From NCBI GenBank assembly GCA_001515945.1, contig LOER01000022.1, positions 1 to 64,000 on the forward strand: a stretch of 64,000 bases of DNA, given 5' to 3'. A program made the position numbers and the translations under genes. Positions within the stretch are counted from its first letter, which is position 1. Each line of letters starts with the position of its first letter. Below the pieces are notes generated by a model that saw nothing but the letters and a program-made list of their open reading frames with translations, did not search any database and was not told the DNA's origin. This DNA comes from Desulfitibacter sp. BRH_c19 (GTDB lineage: Bacteria > Bacillota > DSM-16504 > Desulfitibacterales > Desulfitibacteraceae). Of the stretch, positions 26,142-35,203 are shown piece after piece.

Positions 26142-27596
26142 ATGCCGGAAGCTAAAGAAATTAATCTTTGTACAAGACATAAAGAAGTAGAGTACTCTAA
26201 CTTACTTGAAACATTTTTTGAAGAGAGTGTAGCCATGTACGCCATTATGGATAGAGATTTTAATTTCATTAAAGTTAATAATGCATATGCTGCAGCAGAC
26301 AACCGGGGCCCATCTCAATTCCCAGGACGTAATCATTTTGATCTTTATCCATCGGATGCTGAATTAATCTTTAAAGAAGTTGTTAACACAAAAAAACCAT
26401 ACCAAGTCTATGCCAGGCCTTTTGTGTATCCGCATAACCCAGAACGGGGAATAACATATTGGGACTGGACACTTGCACCAATCATAGATTCTAATGGAGA
26501 AGTTGATTTGCTTCTCTTTTCACTTTACAACGTTACGGAAAGTGTCAAAGCTACTGAAGAACTCGAGCGGTTTTTTACACTTTCAATTGATATGCTTTCT
26601 ATTATGGATTTTGAAGGTAAATTTCTAAAAGTTAACCCTGCTTTTGAAAAAACCTTAGGGTATACAAGCGAAGAACTCATTACAATGGATTTATTTGATT
26701 TAACTCATCTTGAAGATAAAAAAAGAACTATCCATTCAATAGAAAATGCTATTACTTCCGCTGAACCCATAGTATACTTTGAAAATCGCCTATGTTGCAA
26801 AGATAAAACCTATAGATGGCTTGAATGGGATGGCTTTACAGATAAAAACAAAAGAGTAATTTATGCCATAGCTCGTGATATAACTGAACGTAAAAAATTA
26901 GAGGATGAGATACAACGGCTAGAAAGTTTGAGCCTACTGGGTACTCTGACTGCTGAAATTAATCATGAAATAAGAAATCCTATGGCGTCAGTCCGTGGCT
27001 TTCTGCAACTTTTATATAATAAAGAAGAATGCAAAAAGTACAAAGAATACTTTGATCTGATGATTAGCGAACTTGATCGAGCTAATTCAATTATTACTGA
27101 CTACTTATCACTTAGCAGAACCAGTACAGTAAAGTTAAGAAAGACTAACCTTAATGAAGTAATAAGAAAACTAGAACCTTTTCTTGAAGCGAATGCAATG
27201 AATAGTAGTAATACCTTAGTAATAAAATTTGGTGAAATACCAGATGTTTTGCTAGATGAGAAATTAATTAGGCAGCTAATTTTAAATCTTGTACGCAATG
27301 GTTTAGAAGCTATGGATAATAGTGGAATATTATTGGTATCTACTTTTTACGAAGGTGGAAGTGTTGTTTTGGCAGTCCAGGATCATGGTAGCGGTATTGA
27401 ACAAGACATTTTAAAAAAAATAGGAACACCTTTTTTAACCACTAAGAATAACGGTACAGGTTTAGGGCTCTCTATTTGTTATAATATCGTTAAAAAACAT
27501 AATGCTACAATTGACATTGATACAGGAGCGGAAGGAACTACTTTTTATATCAGATTTCAGACGGAAAAAATTGAAGCAGCCTATTCCACCTACTAA
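26142..27596 (+). CDS. PAS-domain sensor histidine kinase
   Basis: A 484-residue kinase with no membrane segments. PAS domains occupy about 20-130 and 140-255 (the second ends RDITERKKLEDEI). The phosphoacceptor box is LTAEINHEIRNPMASVRGFL (about residue 268), the N box is LILNLVRNGLEAMD, and G boxes DHGSGIE and GTGLGLSI complete the ATPase domain. This arrangement resembles sporulation KinA-type and NtrB-type cytoplasmic kinases. No response regulator is adjacent, so its partner is unknown; in spore formers such orphan kinases often feed Spo0F/Spo0A. AGGAGG precedes ATG 26142. Confidence 0.9.
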   Translation: MPEAKEINLCTRHKEVEYSNLLETFFEESVAMYAIMDRDFNFIKVNNAYAAADNRGPSQFPGRNHFDLYPSDAELIFKEVVNTKKPYQVYARPFVYPHNPERGITYWDWTLAPIIDSNGEVDLLLFSLYNVTESVKATEELERFFTLSIDMLSIMDFEGKFLKVNPAFEKTLGYTSEELITMDLFDLTHLEDKKRTIHSIENAITSAEPIVYFENRLCCKDKTYRWLEWDGFTDKNKRVIYAIARDITERKKLEDEIQRLESLSLLGTLTAEINHEIRNPMASVRGFLQLLYNKEECKKYKEYFDLMISELDRANSIITDYLSLSRTSTVKLRKTNLNEVIRKLEPFLEANAMNSSNTLVIKFGEIPDVLLDEKLIRQLILNLVRNGLEAMDNSGILLVSTFYEGGSVVLAVQDHGSGIEQDILKKIGTPFLTTKNNGTGLGLSICYNIVKKHNATIDIDTGAEGTTFYIRFQTEKIEAAYSTY

Positions 27597-27741
27597 CGTC
27601 ACCAAGGATTTAATTTATTCCAAAAGACGCTTAAACTAAAAGGTTTGGGCGTTTTCAAAGGCCATGTCTTAAACCAGGGCCTTTTATGTGTTAGAATAGG
27701 TAATAAACTAAATCACCCTTGTTTAACAAAGGAGTCGCAAA

Positions 27742-28446
27742 ATGAAAATAAGGCATAATAAGTTTATTATTATCATTGCAATTATTATTGTTCTATTATT
27801 TGCATTTGACATAGTTTTCAAAGGTAAGGTTTATCAAATTTCATGTTATGTTATTAATGAGTTAAAATTTAAAGTTGAAGAAAAATTTGTGTCAGATTCC
27901 CTTGTTGAGGCAAAGCCTGTTGAAGAGCTGACAATACAGGACTTGATCCTTCTAGGAGCCCGTGAGGAAGCAGAAAATAAAACACTTTATGATGCATCAT
28001 ATGCTGCAATGGCTTACCCTGAAGGTGATGTATCATCGGATATAGGTGCTTGTACTGATGTTGTCATAAGAGCTTTAAGAAATGCTGAGATTGATCTGCA
28101 GCAGTTAATACATGAGGACATGAAGGAAAATTTTGAATTGTACCCACAAAGATGGGGACTCTCAGAACCTGACCCCAATATTGACCATCGACGTGTTCAT
28201 AATCAGATAGTTTTTCTAGAAAGACATGGGGAATCATTATCTACTGAAGTGAGAGGAAACTTAGAAGAATGGAAATGGGGGGATATAGTTTACTGGAGTT
28301 TTCCTGATGGGAGTTTACATACAGGTATAGTAAGTGATCGAGCAACCAGGGAAGGCATTCCTCTTGTTATTCACAATACGAGCGTTACTAAAGAAGAAAA
28401 TTGTCTATTTAGATGGCAAATAATTGGCCATTATAGATTTCCTTAA
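27742..28446 (+). CDS. DUF1287 (YiiJ-type) exported protein
   Basis: A 234-residue protein with an N-terminal hydrophobic anchor (IIIIAIIIVLLFAFDIVF). The remainder matches the DUF1287 pattern: YPEGDVSSDIGACTDVVIRALR, HRRVHNQIVFLERHG, WKWGDIVYWSFPDG and HTGIVSDR. The Cys-Thr-Asp and later His resemble an NlpC/amidase-type cysteine hydrolase fold, so a cell-wall or murein-peptide role outside the membrane is possible. Function is unproven. It stands alone between the kinase and an MFS gene. Confidence 0.75.
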   Translation: MKIRHNKFIIIIAIIIVLLFAFDIVFKGKVYQISCYVINELKFKVEEKFVSDSLVEAKPVEELTIQDLILLGAREEAENKTLYDASYAAMAYPEGDVSSDIGACTDVVIRALRNAEIDLQQLIHEDMKENFELYPQRWGLSEPDPNIDHRRVHNQIVFLERHGESLSTEVRGNLEEWKWGDIVYWSFPDGSLHTGIVSDRATREGIPLVIHNTSVTKEENCLFRWQIIGHYRFP

Positions 28447-28506
28447 AGGGGAAACTGAATACTAGAAATATATAAAGCAAATACATTAAATTCTTGGAGG
28501 CAAGAA

Positions 28507-29682
28507 ATGAATAATAAAGAGGCTCTTTGGACAAAGGATTTTATCTTGATTTGTATACTTAATCTATTAGTTTTCACAAGTTTCTATTTTTTATTACCTA
28601 CACTTCCAATCTTTGTAACTGATGTGTTAAATGGGAATGAGAGTCAAGTAGGATATATTATTGGAATACTAACTTTAGTGGCCGTTTTGGTACGACCTTT
28701 GTCAGGTTATCTTATAGATGCTATTGGAAGAAAACAAATATTTTTCCTGGCGTTAGTGGGTTATGTTATAAGTATTGCAGGATATACATTTGTAACTAGC
28801 TTGTTTTTGCTATTTTCCTTGCGGATATTCCATGGATTAGCTTGGGGATTTACTACCACGGCAGCTGGTACGATTGTTTCGGATATTATGCCACCCTCTA
28901 GAAGAGGAGAGGGGATGGGTTATTATGGATTGTCAAATACATTGGCAATGGCAGTAGGACCTGTTTTCGCTTTACTCATCGTAAACCAGGCTGGGTTTGA
29001 TATGCTATTTTCTTCTGCCTTAATTTTTTCTATATTAGGTTTAATATGTATGTTTGGTATTAAATATCCGGTAACTGCAAAGAAAACAACCAAATTCACG
29101 TTTACCTTTGAGAGTTTTTACGAACCAAAGGTATTATCCCTCTCGTTAATGCTGTTTTTTGTTACTTTTGGTTATGGGGGTATTGTATCTTTCATTACTA
29201 TTTATGCGAAGGAACTAAATATTGATAACCCGGGAATTTTCTTTTTTGCATATGCTATTGCTTTACTTTTTGTGAGACCATATGCAGGAAGTTTGTTTGA
29301 TAAAAAAGGTCCCAAAAAGATTATGGCAATAGGGTTTATAGCTATTATCCTATCTTTTATTGTCTTGTTTTTAGCTAAGGATTTACTATTATATATTATC
29401 TCAGCTCTAATTCTGGGGATTGGTTTTGGAATTGTACATCCAACTGCAGTTGCTATGGCAATTAACAAAGTAGAGCCATTTAGAAGAGGAGCAGCAAATG
29501 CTACTGTATTTAGTGCTTTTGATTTGGGGATTGGGTTAGGTTCCATACTTCTAGGGTACTTATCAAGATTTGCTGGACTGTCAGTTATGTATTTAATTTG
29601 TGGATTAATAATTGTTATACCCTTATGGCTATTTTACAGTAAGGTAATACCGGATTATTATTCAGAAAAAAATTTCCAATAA
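28507..29682 (+). CDS. MFS transporter
   Basis: A 391-residue, twelve-segment major facilitator protein. The loop 2-3 motif reads GYLIDAIGRKQ, and the motif between segments 8 and 9 reads AGSLFDKKGPKKIM. The length and pattern suit small multidrug or sugar exporters of the AraJ/YfcJ type. TTGGAGG precedes ATG 28507. A perfect hairpin terminator follows. Substrate unknown. Confidence 0.85.
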   Translation: MNNKEALWTKDFILICILNLLVFTSFYFLLPTLPIFVTDVLNGNESQVGYIIGILTLVAVLVRPLSGYLIDAIGRKQIFFLALVGYVISIAGYTFVTSLFLLFSLRIFHGLAWGFTTTAAGTIVSDIMPPSRRGEGMGYYGLSNTLAMAVGPVFALLIVNQAGFDMLFSSALIFSILGLICMFGIKYPVTAKKTTKFTFTFESFYEPKVLSLSLMLFFVTFGYGGIVSFITIYAKELNIDNPGIFFFAYAIALLFVRPYAGSLFDKKGPKKIMAIGFIAIILSFIVLFLAKDLLLYIISALILGIGFGIVHPTAVAMAINKVEPFRRGAANATVFSAFDLGIGLGSILLGYLSRFAGLSVMYLICGLIIVIPLWLFYSKVIPDYYSEKNFQ

Positions 29683-29697
29683 TTCTATAACAGATGA

Positions 29698-29730
29698 ATA
29701 GTTCCTCTAATATAGAGGAACTATTATTTA
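29698..29730 (+). terminator. rho-independent terminator after MFS gene
   Basis: ATAGTTCCTCT (29698-29708) and AGAGGAACTAT (29714-29724) form a perfect 11-bp stem with loop AATAT followed by TATTTAT. Confidence 0.75.
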
Positions 29731-29744
29731 TGAGGTGAGGTTTA

Positions 29745-29855
29745 ATGGAAAAAACAAGATTATCTTATAAATACTTATTCTGGTTTTTAGGATTAGTGGC
29801 AGTACTATATTTTACTGCTAGGTTTATCATACCCATTATATGGCATTTAATTTAA
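29745..29855 (+). CDS. 36-residue single-pass membrane peptide
   Basis: ATG 29745 is preceded by GAGGTGAGG at good spacing and encodes 36 residues ending in TAA. After a basic start (MEKTRLSYKY) the rest is one hydrophobic segment (FWFLGLVAVLYFTARFIIP). It sits right after a terminator and before the ywlG-like gene. No homology can be judged at this length; the strong ribosome site and membrane-like composition support a real small protein. Confidence 0.5.
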   Translation: MEKTRLSYKYLFWFLGLVAVLYFTARFIIPIIWHLI

Positions 29856-29944
29856 CGGTTTAATTGAAATTTATTTTCAAACACGTGGAAACTTGGTAGT
29901 CAGCAGGATATAATTAGAAGAAAGATGGTTAATGGGGTGATTGT

Positions 29945-30487
29945 GTGGATAATTTGAAAATTTATACTAAACAGGCTCAAGAGGCAATTGAAGGTTTGTT
30001 AGAAGTTGCTAGGTTAGAAGTAGAGGAAATAGTTGTAATAGGATGTAGTACTAGTGAAGTTGCTGGGAAAAGAATAGGCACTTCCTCTAGTTTAGAAATT
30101 GCACGAGCCATAATGGAAGGAATTTTTCCGGCAGTTCAAGGAAAGGGTATATTTATGGCGGTTCAGTGCTGCGAACACTTAAATAGAGCTTTAGTTGTGG
30201 AAAAGCAGTGTGCAAAAAAATATGCTTTAGAAGTAGTTTCTGCGATACCCCATGAAAAAGCTGGTGGTTCATTACCAACAGTAGCACTAGGTAAGTTTAC
30301 TGATCCTGTTTTAGTGGAAACTATCTCTGGACATGCGGGTATGGATATTGGGGACACCTTTATAGGCATGCATTTAAAAATGGTTGCAGTTCCAGTTAGA
30401 CTTGATATAAAAAGTATTGGTAGTGCTCACTTGACCGTAGCACGTACAAGACCTAAATTTATAGGTGGAGAGAGAGCCTGTTATTAA
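29945..30487 (+). CDS. ywlG: YwlG/UPF0340 (TIGR01440) family protein
   Basis: A 180-residue cytoplasmic protein. VVIGCSTSEVAGKRIGT, VQCCEHLNRALV, PHEKAGGSLPTVAL, GMDIGDTFIGMHL and VARTRPKFIGGERA are the conserved blocks of the TIGR01440/YwlG family found throughout Firmicutes, often near glyA. Its biochemical function is not established. GTG 29945 follows GGGGTG. Monocistronic here, followed by the regulated promoter of the cobalt-transport operon. Confidence 0.85.
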   Translation: MDNLKIYTKQAQEAIEGLLEVARLEVEEIVVIGCSTSEVAGKRIGTSSSLEIARAIMEGIFPAVQGKGIFMAVQCCEHLNRALVVEKQCAKKYALEVVSAIPHEKAGGSLPTVALGKFTDPVLVETISGHAGMDIGDTFIGMHLKMVAVPVRLDIKSIGSAHLTVARTRPKFIGGERACY

Positions 30488-30541
30488 GTGACTTAATATA
30501 GTTTTAAGGAATACCTTCCATAAACCATGCATAAGTTTATG

Positions 30542-30597
30542 TTGACATGTCTTAATTAACAAGGTAAATTGTAGATATAGATGCAACTGTGTTGCAT
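30542..30597 (+). promoter_or_regulatory. promoter and candidate metalloregulator operator of the cbiMQO operon
   Basis: TTGACA (30542-30547) and TAAATT (30565-30570) have a 17-base spacer. ATGCAAC-TGT-GTTGCAT (30581-30597) is a perfect inverted repeat just at the expected start of transcription, a suitable operator for the Fur-family protein encoded at the operon's end. Confidence 0.6.
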
Positions 30598-30642
30598 TGC
30601 GTATGCATTGACATCAGGAACTAAATGAGTGGGGTGATTTTT

Positions 30643-31395
30643 TTGAGCCATATACATATCCCTGATGGTATTCTACCTACAGTCATATGGGTAACTAGCT
30701 ATTTAATTACTTTAGTAATTATATTTGTATTATGCAAAAAAATGGATGGGGAAGATGTCAGAAGAAAAGTACCTATTGCTGGAGTAATGGCAGCAATTAT
30801 GTTGATAGCCATGTCCATCCCATTAGGGTTTATACCTCTTCATTTTAGTTTGGCAGTTTTATGCGGAATACTTATTGGACCGGGTTTAGGTTTTATTGTA
30901 GTTTTTGTTATTAGCATGATGCTTGCTTTTTTTGGACATGGAGGCATTACAGTAGTGGGGCTGAATACTCTTATCATAGGTTCTGAGGTTTTAATAGGTG
31001 CTTATATGTTTAGGGTGCTACTAAAACACCAAAGAATAGTACCGAGGGTTGTTTTGGCTACAGTAATAGCACTTTTAGTTTCAGTATCTTTGATGGTGGC
31101 TGTGGTTGGCACTACTATAGGAGTGGCTGAAGCTTTACCTGCCAACCAGTCTAACCATGATCATCAAGACGAAGTTGGAGATGACAAATATTATTATCAC
31201 GAAGATCAAGAAGTGATAAATTATACATTAGATGAAGCCGTTGACGGCCAGAAATATATAAATTTTACTGGTTGGAGTGCGGTATTAACAATTTTATTAC
31301 TAGGTATCTTTTTAGAGACATTTGTTACTACACTAGTAGTGAAATACTTTGTTAAGGTTAGACCTGATTTGCTCCAAACTAAAACAAATACTTAA
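30643..31395 (+). CDS. cbiM: cobalt/nickel ECF importer substrate-binding membrane component, CbiM/NikM
   Basis: About 250 residues with seven hydrophobic segments. TTG 30643 is chosen because it gives the N-terminus MSHIHIPDGILP, and CbiM/NikM proteins bind the metal through this extreme N-terminal His motif; GGGGTG lies seven bases upstream, whereas ATG 30625 would bury it. A His/Asp-rich loop (NHDHQDEVGDDKYYYH, about residues 165-180) followed by a last hydrophobic segment may be a fused CbiN/NikN-type part, as no separate cbiN is present. It works with CbiQ and CbiO. Cobalt fits the abundant corrinoid enzymes nearby; nickel cannot be excluded. Confidence 0.88.
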   Translation: MSHIHIPDGILPTVIWVTSYLITLVIIFVLCKKMDGEDVRRKVPIAGVMAAIMLIAMSIPLGFIPLHFSLAVLCGILIGPGLGFIVVFVISMMLAFFGHGGITVVGLNTLIIGSEVLIGAYMFRVLLKHQRIVPRVVLATVIALLVSVSLMVAVVGTTIGVAEALPANQSNHDHQDEVGDDKYYYHEDQEVINYTLDEAVDGQKYINFTGWSAVLTILLLGIFLETFVTTLVVKYFVKVRPDLLQTKTNT

Positions 31396-31444
31396 ATTAA
31401 TCAGAACTAATTTATGGAAACAGTACCAAAGAGAGGTATGAAAA

Positions 31445-32161
31445 ATGCATATATCAGAAATGGATCATATTGCTAATAATGGTCATAGCTTTTTTCATAG
31501 AGCAGGGGTTTTAGCCAAAATGTTTTTCACCCTGATTATGTTGACTGCCATAATCATTGCAAATACAATCAATACATTAGCTTTGCTTATTATAATTCTA
31601 ATGGGAATGTTCTTAGTAACTAGAGTACCTTTACTAAAGGTGGGACATTTAGCAGTTTATCCTGCTTTTTTTAGTGTTCTTTTTGCCATAATAAAGTTCC
31701 AGGAATCTCTTACAAGTGGATTAATTGTTGTACTTAAGGCACTAGGCGCTGCTTTGACCATGATATTTTTAATCAGCACAACTTCCTATGTTGAAATTTT
31801 TGCCGTTTTGTCTCTCGTTTTGCCAAGGCTTTTAGTGGATATTTTCTTTTTTACCTACAGAGCAATTTTTATTTTACTTGATAAGGCTCAAAATTTGTTT
31901 ACAAGTATTAAACTAAGGGGAGGATATCGTCCTTTCAGTATGATTATGAATATTAAAAATTTACCAAAATTGATTGGTACCCTTTTAATTCATTCCTTTG
32001 AGATGGGAGAACGAATGCATAAAATATATTCGCTAAGAGGCTATAATGGTCACATATATGTTCAGTTTAAATGGTGGCCTCTAAATAGTAGTGATATAAT
32101 AATTTTTACTATATCAATTGGGATTTTGATAGGGACGGTGATTAGATGGAATCCCTGGTAA
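31445..32161 (+). CDS. cbiQ: energy-coupling membrane component CbiQ/NikQ
   Basis: A 238-residue transmembrane coupling protein. The characteristic ATPase-contact region is RAIFILLDKAQNLFTSIKLRGG (given in part as QNLFTSIKLRGG) and a second coupling helix lies near HSFEMGERMHKIYSLRGY. ATG 31445 is preceded by AGAGAGG. It overlaps cbiO by 16 bases, so the two are translationally coupled. It links the metal-binding CbiM to the ATPase. Confidence 0.9.
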   Translation: MHISEMDHIANNGHSFFHRAGVLAKMFFTLIMLTAIIIANTINTLALLIIILMGMFLVTRVPLLKVGHLAVYPAFFSVLFAIIKFQESLTSGLIVVLKALGAALTMIFLISTTSYVEIFAVLSLVLPRLLVDIFFFTYRAIFILLDKAQNLFTSIKLRGGYRPFSMIMNIKNLPKLIGTLLIHSFEMGERMHKIYSLRGYNGHIYVQFKWWPLNSSDIIIFTISIGILIGTVIRWNPW

Positions 32162-33009
32162 AGGTCCGGTGTTTAAAACATGTTTACCCTGACAAGACGG
32201 AGGTAAGCCTAAGTGGTTTGGATTTTCTAGTTAATGAGGGTGAAAGGGTTGTTGTGCTTGGGTCAAATGGAGCTGGAAAGACAACTCTTTTGTCACATAT
32301 TCTTGGACTACTGGCACCTACGGAAGGATCTGTAGAGGTAATGGGCTTACGGCCAGATAATAACTTTAATACTATACGTAAAAGCATTGGTGTTGTTTTT
32401 CAAAACGTTGATGAGCAGATAATAGGACCTACTGTATTTGATGACATTGCTTTTACTATGCGTAATGAAAGACTGCCCAATACAGAAGTAGAGCAAAAGG
32501 TAAATCAGATAGCTAAGGAATTAAAAATTGAACACTTGTTAAATAAAATTCCCCATTATCTTAGTGGTGGACAGAAAAAAAAGGTTGCCATGGCGGGAGC
32601 AATTGTTATGATGCCTAAAATTTTGGTTATGGACGAGCCTTTTGATTCCTTAGACGCAAAATCAAAGTGGGAAATGATATATCTCCTAAATAAGCTAAAT
32701 TCCGAATATGGTATCACCTTAATTATAACTACTCACAATATGGATTTAGTGCCTTACATTGCAGATACTATTTATTTAATTGATGAGGGTAAAATTAAAT
32801 CTAAAGGAAGTCCAAGGAAAATACTTAATGATATTGAAATGATTAAAAAAGCAAACTTAGAACCTCCTATCCTCGTAGAGCTCTTTTCAAGGTTGAAGGA
32901 GAAAGGTTTTAGTGTTAATATCCCCATTGATTTAGAGGAAGCTGAGAAAGAATTGGTTATTATATTACAACAAAATGAACAACAAGAAGGTGAGATGATT
33001 GAACAATAA
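32146..33009 (+). CDS. cbiO: energy-coupling ATPase CbiO/NikO
   Basis: A 287-residue ATPase. Walker A is GSNGAGKTT, Q loop VVFQNVDEQIIGPTVFDDIA (typical of ECF/cobalt ATPases), signature LSGGQKKKVAMAGA and Walker B ILVMDEPFDSLD. It starts inside the end of cbiQ and overlaps the Fur-family gene by 11 bases. It powers cobalt or nickel uptake. Confidence 0.93.
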   Translation: MESLVKVRCLKHVYPDKTEVSLSGLDFLVNEGERVVVLGSNGAGKTTLLSHILGLLAPTEGSVEVMGLRPDNNFNTIRKSIGVVFQNVDEQIIGPTVFDDIAFTMRNERLPNTEVEQKVNQIAKELKIEHLLNKIPHYLSGGQKKKVAMAGAIVMMPKILVMDEPFDSLDAKSKWEMIYLLNKLNSEYGITLIITTHNMDLVPYIADTIYLIDEGKIKSKGSPRKILNDIEMIKKANLEPPILVELFSRLKEKGFSVNIPIDLEEAEKELVIILQQNEQQEGEMIEQ

Positions 33010-33415
33010 TACTGCCATAAAAATACTTGACGGAGTAGGGTTAAAGAAAACTCCCGGTAGAATTGCTCTTATGGATATTTTACTAGAGGCAAAAAATCCC
33101 ATGACGCAACAGGAGATAATGAAAAAGCTATCAAAGGTTAAATTGAACTATGTTAGTATTTATAGATCTTTAGAAACATTTGTGCAGGTGGGTATTATTC
33201 ATAGGGTTGAGAGTGGGGACAGAATATGGCGATTTGCATTAGGTAGTGAAAAGAAACAAGGTCATGATCATCCTCATTTTACTTGTAGAGAATGTGGAAT
33301 AACTGAGTGCCTTGATGGTATTGGGATACCTATTACAATACCCCTAAGAAAAGGATATACTGTAGAAAGGAAAGAGCTATACTTAAAGGGGCTTTGTCCA
33401 AAATGCTCGGGATAG
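32999..33415 (+). CDS. Fur-family metalloregulator
   Basis: A 138-residue Fur/Zur/Nur-type repressor. A winged helix spans about residues 5-75 (TQQEIMKKLSKVKLNYVSIYRSL), then a His-rich metal site GHDHPHFTCRECGITECLD and a C-terminal CPKC; the two Cys-x2-Cys pairs form the structural zinc site. TTG 32999 overlaps cbiO, so it is the last gene of the cbiMQO operon and probably represses it in response to cobalt or nickel through the inverted repeat at 30581. Which metal it senses is not visible. Confidence 0.87.
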   Translation: MNNNTAIKILDGVGLKKTPGRIALMDILLEAKNPMTQQEIMKKLSKVKLNYVSIYRSLETFVQVGIIHRVESGDRIWRFALGSEKKQGHDHPHFTCRECGITECLDGIGIPITIPLRKGYTVERKELYLKGLCPKCSG

Positions 33416-33534
33416 ATTTAAGTGTTTTACACATAATTATAAAACCTTTGAAGGAGATCTAGGACATTTATAGAAGACTTTTAAAATACTTTGAATATTG
33501 GTAAATTAGGCAGAGTCTCAGGGGGAATTTGCAT

Positions 33535-34956
33535 ATGACAAATAATCATAAGAAAGATCCTGCTAAGCTTGATTTTAATACCCTAAAAAAAATTCTTGAT
33601 AATTCTCATGATGAAATATACGTTACGGATGCTGATGGTACAGTAATATATGTAAATAAGGCAAGCGAAAAGCATTATGGTCTAAAACCGCATGAGGTAA
33701 TTGGAAAGAGTTCCAAGGAACTTACTGAGAACAACTATTGGAGTCCACGAATAAGCCCTATTGTATTTAAAAAGAATCAGAGTATTACCCTTGAGCAAAA
33801 GACATGTCTTGGCAAAACATTATTAACTACTGCAACACCTTTATTCGATAAGAGTGGCAATATTGAACTTATAATTGAAAATTCGAGAGATACTACCGAG
33901 GCAGAAGGAATAAAACATGAGTTAGAAATGAGTAAGCAACTTCTTAAGAGATATAAAACAGAGGTTGAAGAATTACGAAAGAAGGAAATTGATACACCTG
34001 GTTTTGTATGTCATAGTAAAAAAATGAAAAATATTTTGGAATTGACTAATAGAATTGCGAGTATAAACTCAACTGTATTGCTGCTTGGGGAGTCAGGTAC
34101 CGGCAAGGGAGTTCTTGCTAAGTATATTCATAGAAAAAGTAATCAAAGAAAAGGACCTTTTATTGCAATAAATTGTGCTGCAATTCCATCAGAATTGATG
34201 GAAGCAGAACTTTTTGGTTACTCAGGGGGGTCTTTTACAGGAGCCCATGAGAAAGGAAAGATTGGTTTAATTGAGCTTGCTAATGGAGGCACGCTATTTT
34301 TAGATGAGATTGCAGAAATACCTCTAAGATTACAGGCCAAACTACTCCAGGCTTTACAGGAAAAACAGTACTTTCAAGTAGGAGGTCGGGAAGAAAAGCG
34401 TGTTAATTGCAGAATTATTGCCGCAACTAACAGCAACCTCCAACAAATGGTAAACAAAGGCGAATTCAGGGAAGACTTATTCTATAGAATAAATGTGTTT
34501 GAAGTGGATATTCCTCCACTTCGGGAAAGAGTAGATGATATTGTACCTCTTGTAAAGTTCTTTCTGAATAAATTTTGTGAAAAATACGATATCTCACATC
34601 AATTTTCTCAGGAGGTATTAGATGTCTTTCTGCTATATTCCTGGCCTGGAAACGTTAGAGAGTTAGAAAATACAATAGAAAGATTGGTTGTCATGGTTCA
34701 GGAACAAGTAATAAATGTATGCCATCTTCCAAAGACCTTTCAATATGATTCTAAATCAGAATCTTTAATTACATTTACGAGTAATCACATGCCTTTAGAT
34801 GATGCAATTTCAGAACTTGAAAAGAAGCTTGTTGAGACTGCCTATAAAGAATTGGGTAGTTCTTATGCAGTTGCAAAGGTTTTAAAAACCAGTCAAAGTA
34901 AAGCAAATAGGTTAATAAGGAAATATTGTGTGAAGGATCAAACAAAAAATGCCTAA
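33535..34956 (+). CDS. PAS-containing sigma-54-dependent activator
   Basis: A 473-residue enhancer-binding protein with one PAS domain (about 15-115), a coiled linker, an AAA+ domain (about 140-375: Walker A GESGTGKG, GGSFTGA loop, Walker B GGTLFLDEIAEIP) and a C-terminal helix-turn-helix (SSYAVAKVLKTSQSKANRLIRK). ATG 33535 follows GGGGGA; TTG 33529 is too close. It lies upstream of the UAG-containing MttB and a sigma-54 promoter, and AGTCA-type repeats recur before that promoter and those at 38201 and 43499, so it is the best candidate to activate the amine/ethanolamine genes. Confidence 0.92.
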   Translation: MTNNHKKDPAKLDFNTLKKILDNSHDEIYVTDADGTVIYVNKASEKHYGLKPHEVIGKSSKELTENNYWSPRISPIVFKKNQSITLEQKTCLGKTLLTTATPLFDKSGNIELIIENSRDTTEAEGIKHELEMSKQLLKRYKTEVEELRKKEIDTPGFVCHSKKMKNILELTNRIASINSTVLLLGESGTGKGVLAKYIHRKSNQRKGPFIAINCAAIPSELMEAELFGYSGGSFTGAHEKGKIGLIELANGGTLFLDEIAEIPLRLQAKLLQALQEKQYFQVGGREEKRVNCRIIAATNSNLQQMVNKGEFREDLFYRINVFEVDIPPLRERVDDIVPLVKFFLNKFCEKYDISHQFSQEVLDVFLLYSWPGNVRELENTIERLVVMVQEQVINVCHLPKTFQYDSKSESLITFTSNHMPLDDAISELEKKLVETAYKELGSSYAVAKVLKTSQSKANRLIRKYCVKDQTKNA

Positions 34957-34970
34957 ATCATTTTTGACTT
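34956..34970 (+). promoter_or_regulatory. candidate upstream activator site for the Pyl-MttB promoter
   Basis: AATCATTTTTGACTT is almost the same as AGTCATTTTTGACTC upstream of eutB. It lies about 111 bases before the -24 element at 35081, suitable for an enhancer site. Confidence 0.45.
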
Positions 34971-35046
34971 AACCTACTAAATTATTTATAGAAAGATATA
35001 TCGTTTTGTTCAAAAAATAAATCTTGGGGTTACTGTAAATAGGCAT

Positions 35047-35070
35047 GTCCGGTCATTGTACCGGACTTTT
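35047..35070 (+). terminator. rho-independent terminator of the activator gene
   Basis: GTCCGGT (35047-35053) and ACCGGAC (35060-35066) form a perfect stem followed by TTTTTATATTTT, immediately before the sigma-54 promoter. Confidence 0.85.
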
Positions 35071-35078
35071 TATATTTT

Positions 35079-35095
35079 ATGGCATAAGAATTGCA
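35079..35095 (+). promoter_or_regulatory. sigma-54 promoter of the Pyl-containing MttB gene
   Basis: ATGGCATAAGAATTGCA with GG at 35081-35082 and GC at 35093-35094, ten bases apart. Confidence 0.85.
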
Positions 35096-35203
35096 AATTA
35101 AGAGTTGTAACTGTGTATGATACAAAAATTAGGAGGTGAGCCTACCAATAGGTATTTTAATTCAGATAAAGTAGATTACTAAAAAATTATGGAGGTGAGC
35201 ATT

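Noticed and set aside
30488-30641. Cobalamin riboswitch upstream of cbiM
   Set aside because: The gap is too short and has no B12 box; a promoter and operator explain it better.
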